A stretch of DNA of 36,638 bases from Rufibacter ruber. GTDB taxonomy: Bacteria > Bacteroidota > Bacteroidia > Cytophagales > Hymenobacteraceae. Below the pieces are notes generated by a model that was given only the letters and a program-made list of their open reading frames with translations, ran no database searches and had not been told where the DNA came from. Positions 22,698 through 31,705 of this stretch are shown here, piece after piece. Position 1 is the stretch's first letter. Every line of letters begins with the position of its first letter. The position numbers were made by a program, and so were the translations under genes. The DNA lies in contig NZ_LRMM01000055.1 of assembly GCF_001647275.1 (NCBI RefSeq), positions 1 to 36,638 on the forward strand, in the 5' to 3' direction.

Positions 22698-22751
22698 GGC
22701 ACTTCTGTTTTGGGGCTGTTTCCTGAAAAACAGCCCCAAAACAGAAGTGCC
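22698..22751. repeat. Dispersed palindrome, copy 12 (G-C variant, extended)
   Basis: Perfect 24-base arms, GGCACTTCTGTTTTGGGG plus CTGTTT at 22698-22721 and the complement at 22728-22751, with loop CCTGAA. The base next to the core is G matched by C, and pairing extends 6 bases beyond the usual family border. It ends 8 bases from the panC stop. Confidence 0.9.
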
Positions 22752-22759
22752 TTTGGCCC

Positions 22760-23605
22760 TTACGGCTGCAGCAGAAGGTTGTCTATTAACCGCACCTCGC
22801 CTAAGAAAGCCGCCAGGCACAGCGCCACCCTGGGCGCTGAGGAAATCTCCTGCACCGGCTGCAACGTGTGGGCATCTACCACCTCCAGGTATTCAAGCCT
22901 CACCTCTGGGAACGTGCCCAGAAAGGCCACGGCCTCCTGCTGCGCCTGCGCCACCGGCACCTCCCGCAGCCTGGCCTGCAGCAGCTGCAGCCCCTCATAC
23001 AGCCGCGGCGCCACGGCCCGCTGCTCAGGCGTGAGCCGCCGGTTGCGGGAAGACATGGCCAAGCCGTCTGCCTCTCTTATGATAGGGTAGCACACCAGCT
23101 CCAGGTCAAAGCTTAAATCCTGCACCATCTGCTGTATAATGGCAAACTGCTGCAGGTCTTTCTGCCCAAAGAACGCCTGGTGGGGTTTCACCAAATGGAA
23201 CAGCTTGCTCACCACGGTGGCCACCCCGTTAAAGTGCCCCGGCCGGTGGGCACCTTCCATGACCCGCTCCAGGTCTCCAAAGTCAAAACTCAGCTTGGCC
23301 TTCTGCGCGTACATTTCTTCCGCCGAAGGCGCAAAAAGCACATCGCACCCTGCCTCTGCCAGCAACAGGGCATCATTTTCTAGAAGTCTGGGGTACAGGC
23401 GGTAGTCTTCTGCGTTGTTGAACTGCGTGGGGTTCACAAAAATACTGCAGACGGTGATGTCATTCTGACTTTTGGCGGCCTTGATGAGCGAGAGGTGCCC
23501 CTGGTGCAAAGCACCCATGGTAGGGACAAACCCAATCTTGAGGCTTTCCCTACGCAGCTTTTCAGTGTGCTGCCTGATATCAGATAAGGAAGAGAGCTGC
23601 AGCAT
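22760..23605 (-). CDS. panC: Pantoate--beta-alanine ligase
   Basis: 281 residues from ATG 23603-23605; a TTG 42 bases upstream would add MPPFTHSILNQPRQ and is less likely. It joins pantoate and beta-alanine to pantothenate using ATP. Motifs: VPTMGALHQGHLSLI (HxGH), FVNPTQFNNAEDYRLYPR, the FGQKDLQQFAIIQQMV block and IIREADGLAMSSRNRRLTPEQR (KMSKS-like SSRN). It precedes panD, which makes one of its substrates. Confidence 0.96.
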   Translation of the reverse strand: MLQLSSLSDIRQHTEKLRRESLKIGFVPTMGALHQGHLSLIKAAKSQNDITVCSIFVNPTQFNNAEDYRLYPRLLENDALLLAEAGCDVLFAPSAEEMYAQKAKLSFDFGDLERVMEGAHRPGHFNGVATVVSKLFHLVKPHQAFFGQKDLQQFAIIQQMVQDLSFDLELVCYPIIREADGLAMSSRNRRLTPEQRAVAPRLYEGLQLLQARLREVPVAQAQQEAVAFLGTFPEVRLEYLEVVDAHTLQPVQEISSAPRVALCLAAFLGEVRLIDNLLLQP

Positions 23606-23669
23606 TTGGCGCGGCTGATTTAAAATGGAATGAGTAAAAGGGGGCAAAGGTAGGATTTAAATCAAATAA

Positions 23670-23701
23670 ATTGAAAATCAGCCAATAATTGCTTAATTTT
23701 G
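23670..23701 (+). promoter_or_regulatory. Promoter of the glycogen synthase-like gene
   Basis: ATTG at 23670-23673, 20 bases, TAATTTTG at 23694-23701. The -7 box fits TAnnTTTG exactly; the -33 box differs by one base. Confidence 0.55.
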
Positions 23702-23748
23702 CATCTCGCAATGACTATTGCCTGTTCAAATTTAACACATTCCAACCT

Positions 23749-24561
23749 ATGTCCAAATTGAGAATCTTATACGCGGCCACAGAGATTGATCCCTTTCTGC
23801 AGACAACAAAAGTAGCAGAATTCCTGAGGATGTTGCCCCAAGCTATGCAAGAGCGCGGGATGGAGGTTCGAATTTTTGTTCCAAGATTTGGGCTGATCAA
23901 TGAGCGTAAGAACCGTTTGCACGAGGTGGTTCGCCTCTCAGGCATTAATATTGCCGTGGGCGAAGAAGAGAAACCCCTGATTATCAAGGTAGCCTCTATC
24001 CCCAACGCCAAGCTGCAGGTATATTTTATTGACAACGAAGACTATTTTCACCGGAAGTCCGTTCTGGTGGACAAAGACAATAAATTTCATGCAGACAATG
24101 ATGAGCGTGCCATCTTTTTCTGCAAAGGCGTGTTAGAAACGGTGAAGAAACTAGGGTGGGCCCCAGACATTGTACACTGCAATGACTGGATGACCAGCCT
24201 GATTCCGCTGTATTTGAAGAGCACTTACAAGAATGACCCTATTTTCAAGACAGCCAAGTCTATTTTCTCTGTCTACAACAATGAGTTTGCCCACAAGTTT
24301 GAGGGTGACCTGCTGGAGAAAGCCAGAATGCTGGACATTGAAGACGAAATGCTCGCCAACCTACGGGCCGGTGACTTTGGCGCCTTCATTAAAATGGGCA
24401 TGCAGTACGCTGACAAGGTGATCAAATCAAATGAGGACTTCAGCGACAATCTGAACGCGCTGTTCCAGGAATACAACAACACCAACCAGATCAACACCCT
24501 CAACTCAGACGAAAATACCTTAGACTCTTACTTTGACCTGTATAATGAACTGGCGAATTAG
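23749..24561 (+). CDS. Glycogen/starch synthase-like protein, N-terminal GT-B domain only
   Basis: 270 residues from ATG 23749; an ORF start 60 bases upstream is not needed. It matches the catalytic N-terminal domain of GT5 glycogen synthases: MSKLRILYAATEIDPF, VRIFVPRFGLINERKN, DNDERAIFFCKGVLE, PDIVHCNDWMTSLIPLYLK. The second Rossmann domain that binds ADP-glucose is absent; a full GlgA is about 480-500 residues. The usual KxGGL near the N-terminus appears as TTKVAEFL, so the glucan-binding loop is also changed. This single-domain form beside panC is, to my knowledge, widespread in Bacteroidota and may not make glycogen. It is coupled to the DUF4270 gene by a 17-base overlap. Confidence 0.85.
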   Translation: MSKLRILYAATEIDPFLQTTKVAEFLRMLPQAMQERGMEVRIFVPRFGLINERKNRLHEVVRLSGINIAVGEEEKPLIIKVASIPNAKLQVYFIDNEDYFHRKSVLVDKDNKFHADNDERAIFFCKGVLETVKKLGWAPDIVHCNDWMTSLIPLYLKSTYKNDPIFKTAKSIFSVYNNEFAHKFEGDLLEKARMLDIEDEMLANLRAGDFGAFIKMGMQYADKVIKSNEDFSDNLNALFQEYNNTNQINTLNSDENTLDSYFDLYNELAN

Positions 24562-25969
24562 TAAAGCAGCAGCCGTCCTTTTTCTTTCTTCCTTCCTGTT
24601 TTCTTCCTGTGAAGACCCTACGGCCATTGGCCTGGAGCTTCAGGAACCCGGGTCATTGATAGGCGTGACGTACACAGACACAGCCACTATCAATGCCTCT
24701 ACCGTTCTGCTGAAAGACTCTATTGTTGCGTTAACCGCCGCCCGTACCCTGGTGGGCCGGCTGGAAGACCCGGAGACGGGCACCGTTACCGCCAGAACCT
24801 TCACAGAGATTTCGCTTACCTCCAGCAATGTGGCCTTTGACCCAAATAACGGGGCAGACTCGCTGGTGTTACGGTTAGACTATGACTATTACTATGGTGA
24901 TACGCTGCAAGCCACTACCTGGAATGTACACAAGCTCACCAATGGCTTTAAAGATGACACTACCTACTTCACCTCTGGCCGCATGCCTTATGCCCCAGAG
25001 GTGTTAGGTTCTGTCACCTTTACGCCCCGCCCCCGTTCTACCTATGTCACCTTAGGCGGCACCAGCGGCACAGATACGTTAACCAAAGGCAACCCCGTGC
25101 TGGTGAACATCAAGCTGAACACTGAGGCCGGCAAGGCTTTGGCCAATGAGATCCTGGCCCAGTCAGACAAAGCCCCTTTGAAAACGCAGCAGAACTTTAT
25201 CAACAGTTTGTTGAAAGGGTTAGCTATTGTTCCGGCTGCCGGCTCTACTAAGAATGTGCTTGGGGTAAACCTTACCTCTATTAACACGTCCCTCACCCTC
25301 TACTATACCTCTAAAACAGATAGTAAAGGGAAGTCTTATACCTTTGTGCCCAGTGACCGGTTCTTCAACCAGATACAGGGGGACAGGGCAGGAACAGCCT
25401 TAGCCAGTTTGGTCAACAATGCCAGTTCTATCTCTTCTGAGGCCGCCGGCTTCCAGACGTACTTGCAGGCTGGCACAGGGCTGGTCACTAAATTAACGTT
25501 CCCGTATCTGGCTAACTTCAGAAAGAACCAGGCCGGAGAGAAGAGAGACCTCCTGATTAACAAGGCAGAGCTGATTATTCCGGTGAAGGCTTCTACCGTG
25601 ACGTCACAATACCCGTTGCCTAGCATGGTGACGCTGCTGGAAGCCACCACCAACAACCGTATTTCCCTTTCCAACTCTTACCCGGTTCCAGTACAAGGCG
25701 AAGGTACCGGCCAGGGCGCGGTGCTTGTGTATAGGGAGAAAGAGAAAGCGTACGTGGTCAACATCACCACCTACCTGCAAAACCTGCTGTATGAAAGACG
25801 GGTGAGCAACGGCCTCATTTTGTTCCCGTCTAGCCTTAGCTCTAATTTGTCAGCCCCCACCGCCAATGCGCAAACCATTAACCGTGCTATCATAGAAGCC
25901 AACCAACGCTCTGATAATACGGGAACTAATAAGATCAGACTAAAGGTTTACTACTCAACTCCTCAATAA
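24545..25969 (+). CDS. DUF4270 lipoprotein
   Basis: 474 residues from ATG 24545, which overlaps the end of the glycogen synthase-like gene by 17 bases, suggesting coupled translation. The signal sequence MNWRISKAAAVLFLSSFLFS ends in the lipobox SSC with Cys22, followed by EDPTAIGLELQEP. The mature part is beta-rich (ADSLVLRLDYDYYYGDT, LLINKAELIIPVKAST) as in DUF4270 of Bacteroidota, which is thought to be surface- or outer-membrane-anchored. Function unknown. GlmS follows after 39 bases, so all three may share a transcript. Confidence 0.88.
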   Translation: MNWRISKAAAVLFLSSFLFSSCEDPTAIGLELQEPGSLIGVTYTDTATINASTVLLKDSIVALTAARTLVGRLEDPETGTVTARTFTEISLTSSNVAFDPNNGADSLVLRLDYDYYYGDTLQATTWNVHKLTNGFKDDTTYFTSGRMPYAPEVLGSVTFTPRPRSTYVTLGGTSGTDTLTKGNPVLVNIKLNTEAGKALANEILAQSDKAPLKTQQNFINSLLKGLAIVPAAGSTKNVLGVNLTSINTSLTLYYTSKTDSKGKSYTFVPSDRFFNQIQGDRAGTALASLVNNASSISSEAAGFQTYLQAGTGLVTKLTFPYLANFRKNQAGEKRDLLINKAELIIPVKASTVTSQYPLPSMVTLLEATTNNRISLSNSYPVPVQGEGTGQGAVLVYREKEKAYVVNITTYLQNLLYERRVSNGLILFPSSLSSNLSAPTANAQTINRAIIEANQRSDNTGTNKIRLKVYYSTPQ

Positions 25970-26008
25970 AGGATTTTATTACAACAGCTAAACAAAAGAA
26001 CTACTTAC

Positions 26009-27847
26009 ATGTGTGGAATTGTAGCCTATGTGGGGCAGCGTGAAGCTTGCCCTATCATTTTAAAGGGATTGAAACGCTTAGAGTACCGCGGTTATGACAG
26101 CGCCGGTGTAGCCCTGTTAAGTGACGGCAATCTGAATGTTTTCAAAAAGAAAGGAAAGGTTGCTGACCTGGAGGCACATATTGGGGAACAGAATACCAGT
26201 AGCCATATTGGTATTGGGCACACCCGCTGGGCTACCCACGGGGAACCCAATGATGCCAACGCGCACCCCCACTATTCCAGCTCAAAAAAGATAGCCATCA
26301 TTCATAATGGCATCATTGAAAACTATGCGGCCCTGAAGCAACATTTGATCAACAAGGGCTACGAGTTCCACAGTGACACAGACTCAGAGGTGTTTGTCAA
26401 CCTGATTGAGGACATCAGGGAGAACAACAATGTATCATTGGCAGAAGCCGTGCGTCTGGCCCTTCATGAAGTAGTGGGCGCTTATGCCATTGTGGTGATT
26501 TCCCATGACTCTCCTACGCAACTGGTAGCCGCCCGTAAAGGAAGCCCGCTGGTGATTGGCATTGGCCAGGGAGAGTATTTCCTAGCTTCTGACGCCACCC
26601 CCATCATTGAGTACACCAATGAGGTAGTGTACCTGAATGACTTTGAGATTGCCGTGATCAGAGACGGGCATCTAGACATCCGGACCAAAGAAGATGTGGC
26701 GCAAACGCCTTACATCCAGAAGTTGGAACTAGAGCTGGAGTCTATTGAAAAAGGAGGCTACCCGCACTTCATGCTCAAAGAGATTTTTGAGCAGCCCCGT
26801 TCTATCCTTGACAGCATGCGCGGTCGTTTGGTGGCAGAGAACACGCAGCTGACCATGTCCAGCATTAGAGAGTACGCCAACCGTTTCAAGAATGCTGAGC
26901 GTATTATCATTGTTGCCTGTGGCACCTCCTGGCATGCTGGCCTGGTGGCAGAGTACATGATTGAAGAATTAGCCCGTATCCCGGTTGAGGTGGAGTACGC
27001 CTCTGAATTCCGGTACCGGAACCCCATCATAAGAGAAGGTGACATTGTCATTGCGATTTCCCAGTCTGGTGAAACCGCAGATACCCTGGCGGCATTAGAG
27101 TTGGCCAAGTCAAAAGGCGCTTTGATCTTTGGGGTATGTAACGTAGTAGGCTCTTCTATTGCCCGCGCCACTGATGCGGGTGCCTATACCCACGCCGGCC
27201 CGGAGATTGGGGTAGCCAGTACCAAAGCTTTCACGGCCCAGGTAACGGTTCTTACGCTCATCTCTATGATGTTGGCAGAAATGCGGGGCACCATTGAGGC
27301 CTCTGCGTTACGCCAGCTGATGATGGAGATGGAGCAGATTCCGTCTAAAGTAGAGAAAGCGCTGGAGCTAGACGCCGAAGTACAGGTGATCTCAGAAATC
27401 TTCAAAGATGCCACCAACTTCATCTACCTAGGCCGCGGGTTCAACTTCCCGGTTGCCCTGGAAGGCGCCTTAAAGCTGAAGGAGATTTCTTACATACATG
27501 CAGAAGGGTATCCTGCCGCTGAAATGAAGCACGGCCCCATTGCCCTCATTGATGAGAACATGCCGGTAGTGGTCATTGCCACCAAAGACAGCTCTTATGA
27601 GAAGGTAGTGTCTAACATCCAGGAAGTAAGAGCCCGTAAAGGCCGCGTAATTGCCATCGTAACCGAAGGGGACACCGTAATCCCGCAAATGGCGGAGTTC
27701 GTGATTGAGGTGCCTAGCACCCATGAAGCACTGGTTCCGTTGATTTCTGTGATTCCTTTGCAGTTACTCAGCTACCACATTGCCGTACTGCGCGGCTGTA
27801 ACGTTGACCAGCCACGTAACCTGGCTAAGTCTGTGACAGTAGAGTAA
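26009..27847 (+). CDS. glmS: Glutamine--fructose-6-phosphate aminotransferase (isomerizing)
   Basis: 612 residues, full length. Makes glucosamine-6-phosphate from fructose-6-phosphate and glutamine, the first step to peptidoglycan and LPS amino sugars. N-terminal glutaminase domain with nucleophile Cys2 (MCGIVAYVGQ), RLEYRGYDSAG, HTRWATHGEPN and HNGIIENY. Two SIS domains follow: VACGTSWHAG, SQSGETADTLAAL, STKAFTAQV and YLGRGFNFPVALEGALKLKE with the ring-opening HAEGYPAAEMKHGP. The C-terminus VDQPRNLAKSVTVE is the standard closing motif. A strong terminator follows. Confidence 0.98.
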   Translation: MCGIVAYVGQREACPIILKGLKRLEYRGYDSAGVALLSDGNLNVFKKKGKVADLEAHIGEQNTSSHIGIGHTRWATHGEPNDANAHPHYSSSKKIAIIHNGIIENYAALKQHLINKGYEFHSDTDSEVFVNLIEDIRENNNVSLAEAVRLALHEVVGAYAIVVISHDSPTQLVAARKGSPLVIGIGQGEYFLASDATPIIEYTNEVVYLNDFEIAVIRDGHLDIRTKEDVAQTPYIQKLELELESIEKGGYPHFMLKEIFEQPRSILDSMRGRLVAENTQLTMSSIREYANRFKNAERIIIVACGTSWHAGLVAEYMIEELARIPVEVEYASEFRYRNPIIREGDIVIAISQSGETADTLAALELAKSKGALIFGVCNVVGSSIARATDAGAYTHAGPEIGVASTKAFTAQVTVLTLISMMLAEMRGTIEASALRQLMMEMEQIPSKVEKALELDAEVQVISEIFKDATNFIYLGRGFNFPVALEGALKLKEISYIHAEGYPAAEMKHGPIALIDENMPVVVIATKDSSYEKVVSNIQEVRARKGRVIAIVTEGDTVIPQMAEFVIEVPSTHEALVPLISVIPLQLLSYHIAVLRGCNVDQPRNLAKSVTVE

Positions 27848-27861
27848 TTCCTCTCCATACC

Positions 27862-27908
27862 CATAAAACAAGAAAGGGAAGCATGCTGCTTCCCTTTCTT
27901 GTTTTATG
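27862..27908 (+). terminator. Strong terminator after glmS
   Basis: Perfect 22-base arms, CATAAAACAAGAAAGGGAAG... and its complement, around TGC (27884-27886). The right arm contains TTTCTTGTTTT. It lies 14 bases after the glmS stop and is followed by palindrome copy 13. Confidence 0.88.
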
Positions 27909-27914
27909 CCATAC

Positions 27915-27954
27915 CTGTTTTCGGCCTGTTTTCAGAAAAACAGGCTGAAAACAG
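27915..27954. repeat. Dispersed palindrome, copy 13
   Basis: CTGTTTTCGGCCTGTTTT, loop CAG, AAAAACAGGCTGAAAACAG. Close to the ideal consensus (one G-T pair). It follows the glmS terminator. Confidence 0.9.
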
Positions 27955-28030
27955 CATCAATTCTTCTGGCACCTACCTAAAGTTCACGGTATCGCAATGG
28001 GGAACAAAGCCAGCCGATGGAAAGAAGGCG

Positions 28031-28071
28031 CTTGTTTTAGAGCTGTTTTCAGAAAAATAGCCCAGAAACGG
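28031..28071. repeat. Dispersed palindrome, copy 14 (degenerate)
   Basis: TTGTTTTAGAGCTGTTTT, loop CAG, AAAAATAGCCCAGAAACGG. It is only 77 bases from copy 13, the closest pair in the window. No other feature is seen in 27955-28261. Confidence 0.7.
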
Positions 28072-28261
28072 AAAGTCCTGCTGAGACGTACCGGCACTTC
28101 TCCCCTAGCCCGCCGCTAAAATCCTGAAAAATTTAGCCCGGCCATTAAACTCTGGAAAGCTTTTCACATCTATAAGGAACAAAGCAACCCGCACCCCAAA
28201 ACACAAGGTGCTCAAGGCCTTACCACGCGTTCTCACCAGTAGTGTACAAACCCATCACCCT

Positions 28262-30301
28262 ATGCACAGGTATATGAAAAAGACAATCCAGCTTTCGTTT
28301 CTCGTGACGCTCCTGCTGGTAGCGGGGCTTTTCTTCTCCTCCTTCGGGGAGAAACATACGTTGGCGGCCCAAAAGCCGAAATTCCCCTACAAAAAAGCGG
28401 GCCTCACTGAGCGGCAGGCGGCGGCCCATTTGCTCAGCCGGTTCACCTACGGCCCCAAGCCCGGCCAGGTAGACGAAGTGGTGCAACTGGGGCTGGAGAA
28501 GTGGTTTCTGCAACAGCTAACGGCAGAGTTACCAGACCAGGACCTCAGCAAACGGCTCGCCGAGTTCCCTACGCTCAAGATGACGAACCAGCAGATGGTG
28601 CAAACCTTTCCGCAGGGCGGGCAACTGGTGCGCATGGCCGTGAAAGACGGGGTCATTGAGCAGGATAAAGTGAAAGCCGGCTTCGCCGATAAAGACGCCA
28701 AAGAAGAATACCGCCAAAAGCTGGGCGACTATCTGAAACAAAAAGGCTACCGACCAGAAGGCGATTTGTATAAGGAACTCATCAGCCAGAAGATTCTGCG
28801 CGCCATCTACACCCAGAACCAACTGCAGGAAATCTTGACCAGCTTCTGGTTCAACCATTTCAACGTGTCGCTCACCAACAAGAATTGCTCACCCTACATT
28901 CTGTCTTATGAGCGTGACGTGATACGGCCCAACGCGCTGGGGCAGTTTGAGAAGCTCCTGTTGGCTACGGCCAAATCGCCGGCCATGCTGGCGTACCTGG
29001 ATAATTTCAAGAGCACCGTCTCGGCAGAAAGCCTAAACCCCTCCCAGAAAAAGGTAGAACAGCTGAAATTGCGGGCGCTGGAAGAACGGCAAGCCAAAGA
29101 CACCTCGGCCCAGAACATGCAGATGCTGGAGATGGTGAAACAAGCCCAGAAAAAGCAGGGCCTCAATGAGAACTACGCCCGCGAAATCATGGAACTGCAC
29201 ACCTTGGGCGTTGACGGCGGTTACACCCAGCAAGACGTGACCCAGGCCGCCCGCGTGCTCACCGGCTGGACTATCAACCCCGCCATTGACCGTTACAACG
29301 TACGCGGCAAAAACGCCTATTCTCCCAAGCGCCTGGAGGCCATGACCAAGCAGGGGTATGTCTTTGAAAACGACTTTGTCTTTGCCGCCAACAAGCATGA
29401 CAAAGGCAGAAAAGTAGTACTGGGCAAGGTATTCCCCGCCAACGGCGGATATGAGGAAGGGCTGGAGCTTATCAAGATGCTGGCCCACCACCCGTCTACC
29501 GCCAAGTTCATCTCCAGAAAACTGGCCATACGCTTTGTGAATGACAACCCGCCGCAGAGCCTCATAGATAAAATGGCCAAAACGTTCACCGAGAAAAAAG
29601 GTGACATTCAGCAAGTGTTGCTGACCATGGTGGCATCGCCCGAATTCTGGGGGAAAGAGGCGCTGCGAGAGAAAACCAAGTCGCCGTTTGAGCTGGCCAT
29701 CAGTTCGGTGCGCAGCCTGAACGCCGAGGTGAAAGCGCCTTACCAGCTCTACAACTGGGTTTCTAAGATGGGCGAGCGCATGTACTACTACCAGGCGCCC
29801 ACCGGCTTCCCAGACAAAGGCACCTACTGGATTAACACCGGCTCTTTGCTCAACCGCATGAACTTCGGGCTGGCGCTGGCCTCCCAGCGAATACCCGGCG
29901 TGAGCATAGACCTCATGGCCCTGAACCAGCACCGCGAGCCCGAGAGTGCCGAAGCCGCCCTGGCCACCTACAGCAGCTATTTAATGCCAGAGCGGGATTT
30001 GCAGGAAACCATTAAACGCCTCACCCCCTCGCTCAACGACCCCAACTTCAGCCGTAAAGTAGACGCCGCTGCCAACCAGCACACCTCTATGGCATCGGCC
30101 GGAGGCCAGGAGGAAGAGGAAGAAGAAAATGAGGCCATGATGAGTACGCCGCGCCGCGGAAAGGTGAAAAGCAGCGGTAAAAACCTGGGGGCAGGCAAAG
30201 CGCTCTCTCCCAAAGCCCTGCAGGCGAACAACGGCAACAACACCATGCTGGCGCAAGTGGTGGGCATCATCATCGGGTCCCCCGAATTCCAGCGCCGGTA
30301 A
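28262..30301 (+). CDS. DUF1800 domain-containing exported protein
   Basis: 679 residues from ATG 28262; ATG 28274 (MKKTIQLSF) and an upstream GTG are alternatives. The signal peptide MKKTIQLSFLVTLLLVAGLFF is clear. DUF1800 blocks: AAHLLSRFTYGPKPGQVDEV (about 55-75), LQEILTSFWFNHFNVSLTNK, ENYAREIMELHTLGVDGGYT, DVTQAARVLTGWTI and a late FKSPFELAISSVR-like KSPFELAISSVRSLNAE. Near the C-terminus an acidic run (QEEEEEENEAMM) precedes a basic segment, probably a flexible linker. DUF1800 and DUF1501 genes usually occur as a pair; here they are 36 bases apart. The activity of the pair is unknown; the role is probably periplasmic or at the surface. Confidence 0.92.
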   Translation: MHRYMKKTIQLSFLVTLLLVAGLFFSSFGEKHTLAAQKPKFPYKKAGLTERQAAAHLLSRFTYGPKPGQVDEVVQLGLEKWFLQQLTAELPDQDLSKRLAEFPTLKMTNQQMVQTFPQGGQLVRMAVKDGVIEQDKVKAGFADKDAKEEYRQKLGDYLKQKGYRPEGDLYKELISQKILRAIYTQNQLQEILTSFWFNHFNVSLTNKNCSPYILSYERDVIRPNALGQFEKLLLATAKSPAMLAYLDNFKSTVSAESLNPSQKKVEQLKLRALEERQAKDTSAQNMQMLEMVKQAQKKQGLNENYAREIMELHTLGVDGGYTQQDVTQAARVLTGWTINPAIDRYNVRGKNAYSPKRLEAMTKQGYVFENDFVFAANKHDKGRKVVLGKVFPANGGYEEGLELIKMLAHHPSTAKFISRKLAIRFVNDNPPQSLIDKMAKTFTEKKGDIQQVLLTMVASPEFWGKEALREKTKSPFELAISSVRSLNAEVKAPYQLYNWVSKMGERMYYYQAPTGFPDKGTYWINTGSLLNRMNFGLALASQRIPGVSIDLMALNQHREPESAEAALATYSSYLMPERDLQETIKRLTPSLNDPNFSRKVDAAANQHTSMASAGGQEEEEEENEAMMSTPRRGKVKSSGKNLGAGKALSPKALQANNGNNTMLAQVVGIIIGSPEFQRR

Positions 30302-30337
30302 AGCATCTGTTTAAACTGATTTTAAAAAGATAGTGAT

Positions 30338-31606
30338 ATGACCACCAGAAGAGGTTTTTTGAAATCTGGGGCACTGGCCTTGTTTGCCGCCGGGCTGGGC
30401 GGCGTGCCCAACTTTCTGGCGCAGGCCGCCAGCAGCTACAAACTGTCAAGGCCGTACAAGCGCAACAAAATACTGGTCTGCATCTTCCAGCGCGGCGCCA
30501 TGGACGGTCTCATGGCCGTGACGCCGTTCACCGACCCGTATCTGCAGAAAGCCCGTCCCGGTTTGTTCATGACCGCGGCCAAGTCCTCTGCCAACCCGCT
30601 GTTTGACTTAGATGGAAGGTTTGGTTTGCACCCGGCTATGCGCTCGTTTGAACCATTGTTCCGCGAAAAGCGGCTGGCCATTGTGCACGGCATGGGTTCG
30701 CCCAACCCCACCCGCTCCCATTTTGACGCCCAGGACTACATGGAAGCCGGCACGCCCTTTGACAAAGGTACGGCCAGCGGCTGGCTCAACCGCGCGGTGG
30801 GTTTGATGGGCCATGAGGCCGCCACGCCGTTCCAGGCCGTGAGCCTCACGTCTAGCCTGCCCCGCTCGTTCTACGGTGACCACGCCGCCGTGGCCATCAG
30901 CAACCTGCAAGACTTCGGGATACAAATGCGCGGCAACCTGAAAGGCACCAACCTGGCCTCCCGCAGCTTTGAAGATTTGTATGACCAGACCTCGTCCTCG
31001 CTCTTGAACCGGACCGGCAAAGAAAGTTTTGAGGCCGTGAAAATGCTGAAACAGGTAGACACCAAGAAATACACGCCCGCCAACAACGCTGATTACCCCA
31101 ACAGTCCGCTGGGGAATTCTTTGAAGCAGATTGCGCAGCTCATTAAGATGGACGTGGGCCTGGAAGTCGCGTTCGCGGAATCTGGGGGCTGGGATACCCA
31201 CTTCAACCAAGGCACCGCCCAAGGCACCTTCGCCCGGAATGTAAACGACCTGAGCCAGAGCATCACCGCTTTCTGGACCGACCTAAGCGCTTATCAAGAC
31301 GAGGTGGACGTGATGACCATGACCGAATTTGGCCGCACCGTGCACCAGAACGGCAGCAACGGCACCGACCACGGCCGCGGCTCCTGTATGTTTATCCTGG
31401 GCAATGACGTAAACGGCGGCCTGGTGCATGGTAACGTTCCCGTTCTCTCCAAAGAGAACCTGGAAGACGGCCGTGATTTGCCCGTCACCACCGATTTCCG
31501 GAGCATTTTTAGTGAAGTAGCCGGAAAGCATTTGCAAATTAAAGATGACCGCGTGCTGTTCCCAGACTGGGAGGGCACTAAGATTGGGGTGATGCGGCAG
31601 GGATAA
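30338..31606 (+). CDS. DUF1501 domain-containing protein with Tat-type signal
   Basis: 422 residues. The N-terminus MTTRRGFLKSGALALFAAGL has the twin-arginine motif (Arg4-Arg5, RRGFLK), so it is probably exported folded. DUF1501 blocks: ILVCIFQRGAMDGLMAVTPF, LFREKRLAIVHGMGSPNPTR, SHFDAQDYMEAGTP, LEVAFAESGGWDTHFNQG, VMTMTEFGRTVHQNGSNGTDHG and FILGNDVNGGLVHG. The His/Asp residues in SHFDAQD, GGWDTH and GTDHG resemble the metal site of the sulfatase/alkaline phosphatase-like fold to which the family belongs. Partner of the DUF1800 protein. A terminator and palindrome follow. Confidence 0.92.
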   Translation: MTTRRGFLKSGALALFAAGLGGVPNFLAQAASSYKLSRPYKRNKILVCIFQRGAMDGLMAVTPFTDPYLQKARPGLFMTAAKSSANPLFDLDGRFGLHPAMRSFEPLFREKRLAIVHGMGSPNPTRSHFDAQDYMEAGTPFDKGTASGWLNRAVGLMGHEAATPFQAVSLTSSLPRSFYGDHAAVAISNLQDFGIQMRGNLKGTNLASRSFEDLYDQTSSSLLNRTGKESFEAVKMLKQVDTKKYTPANNADYPNSPLGNSLKQIAQLIKMDVGLEVAFAESGGWDTHFNQGTAQGTFARNVNDLSQSITAFWTDLSAYQDEVDVMTMTEFGRTVHQNGSNGTDHGRGSCMFILGNDVNGGLVHGNVPVLSKENLEDGRDLPVTTDFRSIFSEVAGKHLQIKDDRVLFPDWEGTKIGVMRQG

Positions 31607-31628
31607 GAGTTGTTTTGATTTAAATGGG

Positions 31629-31652
31629 AAAGGTGGCTGAAGGCTGCCTTTT
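31629..31652 (+). terminator. Terminator after the DUF1501 gene
   Basis: AAAGGTGGC pairs with GCTGCCTTT (one G-T-type and one A-C mismatch region) around TGAAG, followed by TTTT. A palindrome copy begins at the next base. Confidence 0.55.
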
Positions 31653-31691
31653 CTGTTTTCGGCCTGTTTTGGCGAAAATAGGCGAAAACAG
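31653..31691. repeat. Dispersed palindrome, copy 15
   Basis: CTGTTTTCGGCCTGTTTT, loop GGCG, AAAATAGGCGAAAACAG. It has the GGCG loop of copies 1, 2 and 16, in the orientation of the gene before it. Confidence 0.88.
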
Positions 31692-31705
31692 GTTTTCCTT
31701 TTCAA

